From: Halobacteriovorax sp.
GTDB lineage: Bacteria; Bdellovibrionota; Bacteriovoracia; Bacteriovoracales; Bacteriovoracaceae
Direction: 5' to 3'
DNA: 37,491 bases
Assembly: GCA_002720865.1 (NCBI GenBank)
Contig: PBIO01000003.1
Location: 69,914 to 107,404 of the forward strand
Both the position numbers and the translations under genes were made by a program. Positions 1 through 6,354 of this stretch are shown piece after piece (within the stretch, counting starts at the first letter, position 1; every line of letters starts with the position of its first letter). Below the pieces are notes generated by a model. That model made no database searches, was not told the origin of the DNA, and saw nothing but the letters and a program-made list of their open reading frames with translations.

Positions 1-631
1 ATGCAGTCTTTTCTCCTTTAAAGTCTAAGGAAAAAACTGTCTCCCCATCAAATATAGCTTTTCTAATCTGAGGCAATAATACGGAGTCGGATTTACCCTT
101 TCCAGGTTGTCCTATGATTAGCTGATTGTTGCTTCCAAGAGAATTCCTTACCTTTTTTTGACCAAAGTTAGGGCCATTCTTTGTTAGTTTCAGTCCTCTA
201 CCGAGCCATTCTATTGTATTAGTTCCTTTAGAATCGGAATCAGATGTAAACCAATAATAGAACGTGAAAACTAACAGTGGGGAAAGGTAGGCTAAGACGA
301 AAAATGAAAATAATGTGCCTGATAGGTATAGCCAATAATACGAAACAGATACACCGATAGAATCAAAAAAAGCGATTCCTAAGGGGAGTACCTTGGTCCA
401 AATTTTGGTGCTTTCGAATTGCTCTAGGTAAGAAAGGTACACCAAGGCTAAACATATTAGGGTAAACCCTAAAACAAAGACAGACGGTAGTCCTAATCGC
501 CATCCTAGGAAAGCACCATGCCTTCTCCAGTAGTCCGGTAGTATTATAGTGAAAAGATCTTTTAGAGATACCGCTACACCTTCTAAAAGTTCGCTGATTT
601 CGTCATTTTCTTGTCCGTTTTTATTTTTCAT
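1..631 (-). CDS. VirD4/TraG-like type IV coupling ATPase, N-terminal part (cut by window edge)
   Basis: The first 210 codons are visible; the rest lies beyond the left edge. The N-terminus has a short polar stretch and then about three hydrophobic segments (residues about 40-68, 82-104, 105-128), followed by a P-loop GQPGKGKS (174-181) and LDFKGE (202-207). A P-loop, then a conserved leucine/proline stretch, then a D-x-KGE strand is the arrangement of VirD4/TraG/TraD coupling proteins, which are inner-membrane hexamers that bring relaxase-bound DNA to a type IV secretion channel. The ATG overlaps the stop of the upstream Replic_Relax-like gene by 11 nt, so the two are translationally coupled. 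The nucleotide-binding call is firm. The coupling-protein identity is inferred from these motifs plus the integrase context, and a FtsK/HerA-type ATPase is the main alternative. Confidence 0.7.
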   Translation of the reverse strand, partial: MKNKNGQENDEISELLEGVAVSLKDLFTIILPDYWRRHGAFLGWRLGLPSVFVLGFTLICLALVYLSYLEQFESTKIWTKVLPLGIAFFDSIGVSVSYYWLYLSGTLFSFFVLAYLSPLLVFTFYYWFTSDSDSKGTNTIEWLGRGLKLTKNGPNFGQKKVRNSLGSNNQLIIGQPGKGKSDSVLLPQIRKAIFDGETVFSLDFKGEKTA

Positions 632-1439
632 TCAGCACCTCCATGCTTCTTATTTTTAACCAGTTTTGGTCTTGAGCTATTACTTTAGACGCTCTGCTAA
701 TACGTTTTTTAATGTTTGAATTAAGACAGTAGAAGACTAGATTTAGGCATCGATTTGATTCATAGAAGTCCAAAATCTTTCTTTCATAACGAAAGACGGA
801 CTTCAAAGACGTCTCAATTTCGACAATATAGTGTCTCTTTAATTCAGGATCTGATGAAAAAACCAGATCAGGTAAGGAACCCTCGAAGTGAAAGTTTGAC
901 CTCTTTAGCATTCTTTCTGTGGCAAAAAATGGGAGTTTTTGGCCAAGCTTCTCCATCCAGAGTTCAAATGCTCTACATACTAAAAGGTCATGATCCATCT
1001 GGGAGTGAGTAAAACTTCTGGGCCCTTGGTACTCGATTTGAAGCAACTTGAGACATTTTTTGAGCTTCGCTGAGTTCTTTAAAGCATATACTTTGCGACC
1101 CCTCAGCCATACTGACTCGACGACCAATTGCTTCTCTTTGAGACTTTTTAGGACTCTTCTGAGCCTTACTTTTGCGCCAGCTATTGTTCCGTCTTTAAAA
1201 AAAATATTCCGCAAAAACTCCGCATCAACCCTTCCAAAATAATTTATATACTCTAATACTCCTACCTCTCTCTCACTTAACTTACTTACTACACTACTCT
1301 CACTCACTCTCTCTTCATCTCTTCTTCTCCCTCTCCATACCCACTGTGACCCCTTCCAAGATCGTGGAGCGGGAGGGGTCACAGTGGGTATGGAGATTTT
1401 TTCTCGAGAAGTAGCTGAATTACTTAATGAAATTTCCAT
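621..1439 (-). CDS. Replic_Relax-like winged-helix protein of a mobile element
   Basis: A 272-aa protein from the ATG at 1439, preferred over an in-frame start 36 nt upstream because AAAGGAAA lies about 8 nt before it. Residues 1-45 are Ser/Pro/Arg-rich and probably disordered. Residues 53-121 read as a winged helix (SEREVGVLEYI, RLRRVLKSLKEKQLVV, RKVYAL). Residues 145-250 form an alpha/beta domain with PD at 190-191 and VEIE at 206-209, reminiscent of a nuclease-like core. This plan fits the replication-relaxation (PF13814-type) proteins found beside coupling ATPases in integrative elements. A DNA-binding role in conjugative transfer or element replication is inferred. Codons 15-36 contain a 23-bp perfect inverted repeat and codons about 35-63 are almost pure purine on the coding strand. 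Family assignment is moderate. Confidence 0.55.
   Translation of the reverse strand: MEISLSNSATSREKISIPTVTPPAPRSWKGSQWVWRGRRRDEERVSESSVVSKLSEREVGVLEYINYFGRVDAEFLRNIFFKDGTIAGAKVRLRRVLKSLKEKQLVVESVWLRGRKVYALKNSAKLKKCLKLLQIEYQGPRSFTHSQMDHDLLVCRAFELWMEKLGQKLPFFATERMLKRSNFHFEGSLPDLVFSSDPELKRHYIVEIETSLKSVFRYERKILDFYESNRCLNLVFYCLNSNIKKRISRASKVIAQDQNWLKIRSMEVLNEK
1251..1336. repeat. Polypyrimidine (CT-rich) low-complexity tract
   Basis: The plus strand is almost entirely C and T, with scattered A, over about 85 nt, including short units such as CTCTCT and ACTTACTTACTA. It lies in the coding sequence of the Replic_Relax-like gene, where the coding strand is therefore purine-rich (many GAG, AGA and AGT codons). 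It ends where the left arm of the 1332-1396 inverted repeat begins. Confidence 0.6.
1332..1396. repeat. Long perfect inverted repeat, 23-bp arms
   Basis: Arms 1332-1354 and 1374-1396 are exact reverse complements, separated by 19 nt. Each arm contains CCCACTGTGACCCC or its complement. Three further pairs (one G-U) extend the stem inward in RNA. It lies within codons 15-36 of the Replic_Relax-like gene and would form a very stable hairpin near the 5' end of its mRNA or in single-stranded transferred DNA. Candidate roles are an origin of transfer, a regulatory hairpin or a REP-like insertion; the sequence alone does not decide. Confidence 0.85.
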
Positions 1440-1484
1440 ATTGGTGTTTCCTTTAAAAAAGGTACTTAAAAGCACCTGCTAAAA

Positions 1485-1523
1485 TGATCAAAGACGGTTT
1501 GAATAACTGATGATCTTTGATCA
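1485..1523. promoter_or_regulatory. Candidate operator: TGATCAAAGA inverted pair
   Basis: TGATCAAAGA (1485-1494) and its exact complement TCTTTGATCA (1514-1523) are separated by 19 nt. A third related half-site, TGATCAAGAT, starts at 1551. The pair lies about 45 nt upstream of the ATG at 1439, in the divergent region where an element repressor would bind. Binding is inferred from symmetry and position only. Confidence 0.4.
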
Positions 1524-1549
1524 ATGTTCAAAAGGAATAAAAGAACTTA

Positions 1550-1774
1550 ATGATCAAGATTGATGAAATCTTTTTTCAGGCTAGCAGGTCAAAGAAATTT
1601 CACAAGGGACCGACAGCGAGTATGGAAAAAGTTCACGGTCTAAGTTACAAAAAAATTTTGAGGTTAACTAAGTCTAAGTTTTTATTAAGACAGATAACTA
1701 ATTCCAACTTTGATGAGTTCTTTTTAACTTTATTGATGTTCTTAAATGAAAGCATTTTGAAAAAATTCAAGTAG
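1550..1774 (+). CDS. Small basic hypothetical protein (doubtful)
   Basis: An open frame of 74 codons, rich in Lys, Phe and Leu (about 15 Lys), with no family recognised. The best upstream purine stretch is AAAGGAATAAAAGAAC, which is further than ideal from the ATG. The C-terminal half has a hydrophobic run (FFLTLLMFL). It is not coupled to a neighbour and lies in a stretch full of dyads, so it may be chance. It could equally be a small element-encoded regulator or toxin-like peptide. Confidence 0.2.
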   Translation: MIKIDEIFFQASRSKKFHKGPTASMEKVHGLSYKKILRLTKSKFLLRQITNSNFDEFFLTLLMFLNESILKKFK

Positions 1775-1808
1775 ATAGCTTGGCAGGGGTACACAACTTA
1801 TAGTGTAA

Positions 1809-1846
1809 CGTCACATAGATGACGCAAGAAAACACAATATGTTGTG
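1809..1846. repeat. Two adjacent short dyads upstream of xis
   Basis: CGTCA-6 nt-TGACG occupies 1809-1824 and CACAA-TATG-TTGTG occupies 1833-1846. Both are about 180-210 nt upstream of the xis-like gene. They could be binding sites for the Xis-like protein or for a repressor, but each arm is only 5 bp. Confidence 0.3.
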
Positions 1847-2021
1847 GTTTCAGGATTGAGTTCAATCTGACTTCTATGCAATGGTTGCCTTAGGAATAAA
1901 AGAATTAGTTAAAAGCGTGTCACGATGAAATCAAAAACAATGTGATTAAGTGAACTTCAAGTATTGATAATTTCAGCCATACCTTAATGACACGTTTAAG
2001 TGTGGCTGTAAGGAGACCAGA

Positions 2022-2249
2022 ATGGTTGAGAACTCGTTAGACTCGGGCTATGTTAGGGACAATTCCTTAGGGGATTCGATCTTTAACAAACGAATATGGC
2101 GGATTAATGATGTCGCAATTTTTTTACAGTGCTCTGTAGGGCATGTGTACAATCTTTGCAGCAACGATGAGATACCCAAAATAAAAAAGGGTAAGTTTTT
2201 ATTTTTCATTCCTGAAGAGATCCAAGAGTGGGTCTTACAAGGAGACTGA
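2022..2249 (+). CDS. Excisionase-family (HTH_17-type) DNA-binding protein
   Basis: A 75-aa protein whose residues about 25-75 carry the MerR-like helix-turn-helix typical of small excisionases: WRINDVAIFLQCSVGHVYNL, then DEIPKIKKGKFLFF and IPEEIQEWV. Such proteins bind near the attachment site and push the integrase toward excision, or act as its regulator. The ATG follows AAGGAG at 7 nt. It ends 3 nt before the integrase ATG, the usual xis-int arrangement, so co-transcription is expected. The family call is strong. The specific excisionase role is inferred from the pairing with the integrase. Confidence 0.8.
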   Translation: MVENSLDSGYVRDNSLGDSIFNKRIWRINDVAIFLQCSVGHVYNLCSNDEIPKIKKGKFLFFIPEEIQEWVLQGD

Positions 2250-2252
2250 AAA

Positions 2253-3494
2253 ATGAGTAAAAGATTTATAGCAACCCAGTACCCTGGAATCCGAAAAGAT
2301 TCCACTACTGGTAAATTTCAAGCTAGAAAATCAATTAATGGAAAGATGTACCAAAGTATTTTTTCTAAAATATCTGAAGCGAAAAAATGGAGAAGTACAT
2401 TTAACCCGTTGGTTGAGACTCAGAAAAAAGTAGAGACAACTGATGTTCGATTGAATGGAGTGGATACTCGATTTAATTTTAAAGAAGTGTGGGATTTGTA
2501 TCAACGCATCTATCTTCCTTCTATTGAAGTACAATCAGTTCGAGATACTAAAAAAAGAGCTTCGAGTCTTTTTCCAGACTTTTATGATTTCAAAATGACT
2601 CATATCAATGCTGAGTTGATTGATGAAGTAATGATAAAGAAAGTGAAAGAAGCGAAGATTGTTGGAAGCATAAAAAGACTTAGCTTTGATAAAGAGCTTC
2701 AGACTTTGAGAGCCGTCTTAAATTGGTACAGAGAAAACTATGATTATCGTTTTGTCGTTCCAATTCTTAAGAGACACTTCCAAGCGGGAGTTGTTCGAAA
2801 GAAACTTAAGACCAAGGTTAAGAAGCTTACTTTAGAGCAAGTCATGTTGTTTCTGGATTCTTTTGAAGTAACAATTTGGCGGGATATTGCAAAGATTCAG
2901 TTCTATATGGCAGGTCGTGTTCAAGAAGCAGCAGGTCTTCAATGGAGAAATGTTGATCTTGAGAAACGCTGTTTAACTGTTTCTGACGTAGCCGTTTTCG
3001 GGGCAGAAAAGAACTTTGAGTACCTCAAGGAAATTCCCAAAAATGGTCAGGAAAGGATTGTTCCAATAACGGATGAAATGTTCCAAGTCTTAACTAGAAG
3101 GTTAAAAGAGCGAAACTCAGATGACTGTAGCTATTTCAGAGAATCTAATGGCGAAAGACTGGACTTTGTTTTTCATCTAAAAGGACAACCTCTCGGTTTT
3201 AGGCAAATACAGTACAGGTACAACAAAGCATTGAAGAATGCCGGCTTGTTTCCTGAGTTTAAGGGCACTCACATCCTCAGAAAGGCCATGGCAAATATTG
3301 TCAGGCAATCTATGGGATTGGATGCAGCTCAAGCTGTAGGGGGCTGGAAAAGCCGTGAGGTTGTTGAAAAGACCTATACGGATTCTGCACCAACGGAACT
3401 AAGTTTAAGAGCTTTGAATAAGGTTCAAGATCAGATTTCAAAAATAAAGTTGGAACGGTTGGAACAAGTTGGAACAAAGACGAAAAAGTTTTAG
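2253..3494 (+). CDS. Tyrosine recombinase / phage-type integrase
   Basis: A 413-aa site-specific recombinase. The N-terminal third (about 1-180) contains the arm-type and core-binding domains. The catalytic domain shows Arg222 in GRVQEAAGLQW, a likely beta-hairpin Lys263, His340 and Arg343 in GTHILRKAM, Trp365 in the His/Trp position, and the nucleophile Tyr375 in VVEKTYTDS. All expected catalytic residues are present, so it should be active. It lies directly downstream of the xis-like gene and points at the 3' end of tRNA-Asp 80 nt away, the classic layout of an element integrated into a tRNA gene. A terminator follows its stop. The C-terminal about 25 residues are a charged tail (KLERLEQVG). 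Confidence 0.93.
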   Translation: MSKRFIATQYPGIRKDSTTGKFQARKSINGKMYQSIFSKISEAKKWRSTFNPLVETQKKVETTDVRLNGVDTRFNFKEVWDLYQRIYLPSIEVQSVRDTKKRASSLFPDFYDFKMTHINAELIDEVMIKKVKEAKIVGSIKRLSFDKELQTLRAVLNWYRENYDYRFVVPILKRHFQAGVVRKKLKTKVKKLTLEQVMLFLDSFEVTIWRDIAKIQFYMAGRVQEAAGLQWRNVDLEKRCLTVSDVAVFGAEKNFEYLKEIPKNGQERIVPITDEMFQVLTRRLKERNSDDCSYFRESNGERLDFVFHLKGQPLGFRQIQYRYNKALKNAGLFPEFKGTHILRKAMANIVRQSMGLDAAQAVGGWKSREVVEKTYTDSAPTELSLRALNKVQDQISKIKLERLEQVGTKTKKF

Positions 3495-3501
3495 GCAAAA
3501 A

Positions 3502-3530
3502 AAAAGCAGAATGGGTTAAATTCTGCTTTT
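3502..3530 (+). terminator. Rho-independent terminator after the integrase
   Basis: An 11-bp stem, AAAAGCAGAAT (3502-3512) with ATTCTGCTTTT (3520-3530), with a 7-nt loop, begins 8 nt after the integrase stop. A-rich on one side and T-rich on the other, it could also work on the minus strand downstream of tRNA-Asp. Confidence 0.85.
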
Positions 3531-3573
3531 AGATATCTTAGAACTCCGAAGAGTAATAAAACTAGAATTTTAA

Positions 3574-3650
<77 letters not shown>

Positions 3651-3668
3651 GCGTATTAAGTTCAATGA

Positions 3669-3697
3669 ATATAAATGTGCGGGAGTATTTCAGTCAA
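3669..3697 (-). promoter_or_regulatory. Sigma70-type promoter of tRNA-Asp
   Basis: On the minus strand TTGACT, a 17-nt spacer, then TTATAT. Predicted transcription start is about 12 nt upstream of the mature tRNA. It lies just beyond the 3' end of the TauE-like gene. Confidence 0.75.
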
Positions 3698-3709
3698 GAG
3701 AAAACGAAA

Positions 3710-4522
3710 TTATCTGTAGATTGAATAAAGAATTCTTCCAGACATGACAATTAGCAGCAACACAAAAAGTCTTTGGGAGGTGGTTCTAGAAACCTTTTGA
3801 CTTAGTTTTGCCCCAAGCTTGCTAGAGAAGGATGAGCCGATAAAAATTAGGCCCGCCACGGCCAGCTGTACTGAACCGAGCTGGGTTCCACTTAGAATGC
3901 CATTTGTGATGACCTCCGGTGAGGAAATTTGAGCGTATCTGATCATACCCACAAGAGTGCCACCGATCATGGCGAGATTTGAGTAAACCGGAACATAGGG
4001 CAAAGGAAATTTATGGACTGTAAGAAGGAGAGGAACCATGACAATGCCGCCCCCGAGACCCGTCATACCAGCGATAAGCCCACCGGCCAGTCCCGTGAGG
4101 AGAATGGTGGCCGATTTAAGGAGGTTTACGTCTTTTATTTCGCCAGAGGTGCTTGAGTTTGCCTTGAAGAAAAGGGTCCTGATTCCAGTGAGAATAAGGA
4201 CTAGGGCGAAGATGAGGCGGACTGTTTTTGGGTTAATATGCTGCACTATGAATGAGGAGGAAAGGACCCCGAGCATCATTCCCAAAGCGAGGAGTGCGCC
4301 CCAATCAAATCTTGTTTTTCTTCCTAAACGTCTAAAATTATATGTGTTAACAATGGAATTGAAGAAGATAACGGAAAGAGATGTGCCAATGACGACTGAA
4401 GGTGGGACATCTGGGAATAGTCCGTATAAAACAGGGACTATTAAAACACCGCCTCCTACGCCGAAAAAAGCTGACAGAAGGCCGACAAAGAATCCCGTTA
4501 AGGATAGTATGATAAAAAGCAT
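3710..4522 (-). CDS. TauE/SafE (TSUP) family membrane exporter
   Basis: A 270-aa protein that is almost all hydrophobic, with about eight membrane segments in two homologous halves. Each half opens with the family motif: GVGGG at 21-25 followed by VLIVPVL, and GLGGG at 155-159 followed by IVMVPLLL. The TSUP family moves sulfite, sulfonates or other small organic anions across the inner membrane; the substrate here cannot be read from sequence. The start is separated by only 39 nt from the divergent permease, so their promoters must overlap or lie inside the genes. Its 3' end lies just upstream of the tRNA-Asp promoter. Confidence 0.9.
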   Translation of the reverse strand: MLFIILSLTGFFVGLLSAFFGVGGGVLIVPVLYGLFPDVPPSVVIGTSLSVIFFNSIVNTYNFRRLGRKTRFDWGALLALGMMLGVLSSSFIVQHINPKTVRLIFALVLILTGIRTLFFKANSSTSGEIKDVNLLKSATILLTGLAGGLIAGMTGLGGGIVMVPLLLTVHKFPLPYVPVYSNLAMIGGTLVGMIRYAQISSPEVITNGILSGTQLGSVQLAVAGLIFIGSSFSSKLGAKLSQKVSRTTSQRLFVLLLIVMSGRILYSIYR

Positions 4523-4561
4523 CGACCCTAAGTTTAATTGGGAAGATGGTGGAAGACAAAT

Positions 4562-5617
4562 ATGGAATTTATAAACTCGCTTTGGAAATTTATGGTGCTC
4601 TCTTCGCCGGTCTTGTTATTAGGACTTGCGGTGGCAGGGATTATTCACGCCTATATTACGGTGGATAAAATCAAATCTATTCTTGGAGGAAATTCTATTG
4701 GTGCCGTTTTTAAAGCGGCCATATTAGGGATTCCTCTTCCTCTTTGTAGTTGCGGGGTTATCCCAGCTGCTGTGACCATTAGAAAAAGCGGCGCTAGTAA
4801 TGGGGCGACTTCTAGTTTTTTAATTGCGACTCCAGAAAGTGGAGTGGATTCAATCGCCATGACTTACGCCATGATGGACATACCAATGACCATCATTCGT
4901 CCAATCGCTGCCTTTGTTTCAGCCTTTGTCGCGGGAGTGCTTCACTTCTTTTTTAATGACTTTGAGCTTGAAGAAGAGGTTGTTGAAAAAAAGAGTCCAT
5001 GTTGTGCAAAAACAAAAGCTGCTAAGGAAGCAGCCGCGAATAAGGTGAATCCTTTAGCAAGAGGATTTAAATTTGCCTTCGTTGATCTGATAAATGATAT
5101 CGCTCTATGGTTAAGCTTTGGTATTTTACTTGGGGCGGGAATTGATCTTCTTGTTCCCACGGAATGGATTCAGTCTTTAAATGGATTAGGTGGTAGGCTA
5201 ATTTTATTAGGAGTGGGAATTCCGCTTTATATTTGTGCCTCAGCGACAACACCAATTGCCGCTTCCCTCATGTTAAAGGGGTTATCTCCAGGGCTTGCCT
5301 TGATTATTCTTCTAACTGGACCGGCTACGAACCTCGCTAATATTTTAGTTCTTCAAAAATATATTGGTAAAAAAGGAATCGCGATTAATATTGCGGCCAT
5401 TGCTGTGGTGACGTTGCTCTTTAGTTTTCTTGTGGACTTTCTTTATACTTATTTTGCCTGGCCATTAAACTTTAATATCTCGTCTCACGATCATGGGCAC
5501 GGGGCTGCCTGGTGGGAAATAGGCGCCGTTGTGATTCTTTCTTTCTTATTAATTAAGGGGATCTTTCAAAAAGAAATTCTTCCTCGTTTAAAGAATGAGA
5601 AAGCAGGTTGTAGTTAA
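4562..5617 (+). CDS. SO_0444/ArsP-like permease (DUF318), probable metal efflux
   Basis: A 351-aa polytopic membrane protein. The ATG at 4562 is chosen because GGTGGAAG lies 6 nt before it; a TTG further up lacks such a site. Two symmetric halves each carry the family motif: PLCSCGVIPAA with Cys62 and Cys64, and PLYICASATTPIAA with Cys225. A cytosolic or periplasmic linker holds CC at 147-148, and the tail has HDHGHG and a final Cys350, all plausible soft-metal ligands. Relatives move copper, zinc or organoarsenicals. Efflux of a thiophilic metal is inferred; the exact substrate is unknown. The stop shares one base with the next ATG (TAATG), so the SDR gene is coupled. Confidence 0.85.
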   Translation: MEFINSLWKFMVLSSPVLLLGLAVAGIIHAYITVDKIKSILGGNSIGAVFKAAILGIPLPLCSCGVIPAAVTIRKSGASNGATSSFLIATPESGVDSIAMTYAMMDIPMTIIRPIAAFVSAFVAGVLHFFFNDFELEEEVVEKKSPCCAKTKAAKEAAANKVNPLARGFKFAFVDLINDIALWLSFGILLGAGIDLLVPTEWIQSLNGLGGRLILLGVGIPLYICASATTPIAASLMLKGLSPGLALIILLTGPATNLANILVLQKYIGKKGIAINIAAIAVVTLLFSFLVDFLYTYFAWPLNFNISSHDHGHGAAWWEIGAVVILSFLLIKGIFQKEILPRLKNEKAGCS

Positions 5618-6354
5618 TGAAAATTTTTATCACTGGCGGAACTACTGGAATCGGCTTATCACTTGCCGAGGCCTATTTAAAGGAAGGTCATAGGGTAGGC
5701 GTTTGCGGACGAGACCTTGGAAAGCTTCCAGAAGACTTCTTACAAAAATATCCCAAATCTCATGCTTATAAGGTGGATGTCACCAATAAGGATGAGCTTT
5801 TTAATGCTATTAATGAGTTCTCTTCAGGACAACTTGATTTAATGATTGCTAATGCTGGAAGAAGTGAGGGAAGTAAACCTTCTTGGCCTGACTTTGATGT
5901 TTATCACAATATTATGGATGTAAATGTTAAGGGAGTGCTTTACGCCTTTGAAGCGGCCTTAAATATTATGAAAAAGCAGGGAAGAGGTCATTTAGTTTCA
6001 ATAGCCTCGGTTGCTGGATTTGTAGGGCTTCCTGGAGCAGCAGCCTACTGCGCTTCTAAGGCGGCAGTTTTAAGATTAAGTGAAAGTATGGCCATTGATT
6101 TAGGGCCTCAGGGCTATGATGTGACGGCCATTTGTCCTGGTTTTATTGATACGCCCTTAACAAAACAAAATAAACACCCCATGCCTTTTCTCATGTCGGC
6201 GGAGGAAGGGGCCCAAAGAATTAAACAGGCCATTGCTCAGAAGAAGGTGATGTATATTTTTCCTTTTAGGATGAAAGTAATCATTACCATCTTAGATAAG
6301 ATGCCACGTTTTCTTTATCAGTTGATATGGAAAATCCCAGGGGTTAGGCCTTAA
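5617..6354 (+). CDS. Short-chain dehydrogenase/reductase (SDR), classical type
   Basis: A 245-aa Rossmann enzyme: nucleotide motif TGGTTGIG (6-13), ANAG near 78-81, catalytic Ser131 region (SIASVAG), Tyr144 and Lys148 in YCASK, and PGFIDTP after it. It is a cytosolic NAD(P)-dependent oxidoreductase of unknown substrate. The C-terminus has a hydrophobic, aromatic helix (MPRFLYQLIWKI) suggesting membrane association, seen in SDRs acting on lipids. It overlaps the permease stop by 1 nt, so it is in the same operon. Its TAA shares the tetranucleotide TTAA with the stop of the convergent PLD gene. Confidence 0.92.
   Translation: MKIFITGGTTGIGLSLAEAYLKEGHRVGVCGRDLGKLPEDFLQKYPKSHAYKVDVTNKDELFNAINEFSSGQLDLMIANAGRSEGSKPSWPDFDVYHNIMDVNVKGVLYAFEAALNIMKKQGRGHLVSIASVAGFVGLPGAAAYCASKAAVLRLSESMAIDLGPQGYDVTAICPGFIDTPLTKQNKHPMPFLMSAEEGAQRIKQAIAQKKVMYIFPFRMKVIITILDKMPRFLYQLIWKIPGVRP

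Larger units (their letters stand above)
1440..2021. other. Intergenic/regulatory stretch between the minus-strand transfer genes and xis-int
   Basis: About 580 nt between divergent units. It contains the ribosome binding site of the Replic_Relax-like gene (1447-1454), a near-palindrome at about 1461-1478 (AGGTACTT/AAGCACCT), the TGATCAAAGA inverted pair (1485-1523), a doubtful 74-codon frame (1550-1774), short dyads at 1809-1824 and 1833-1846, and a separated CGTGTCA/TGACACG pair (about 1916-1922 and 1988-1994). This density of short dyads suits the control region of an integrative element. I see no RNA gene in it. Confidence 0.5.

Noticed and set aside
755-1242. Two plus-strand open frames inside the Replic_Relax-like gene
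   Set aside because: Both are antisense to a gene with a good start and coherent domains, and neither has a recognisable protein.
4038-4574. Long open frame (178 codons) on the plus strand antisense to the TauE/SafE gene
   Set aside because: It mirrors a strongly conserved membrane protein gene, has Pro/Arg/Thr-rich random-looking composition and no ribosome binding site; a shadow frame.
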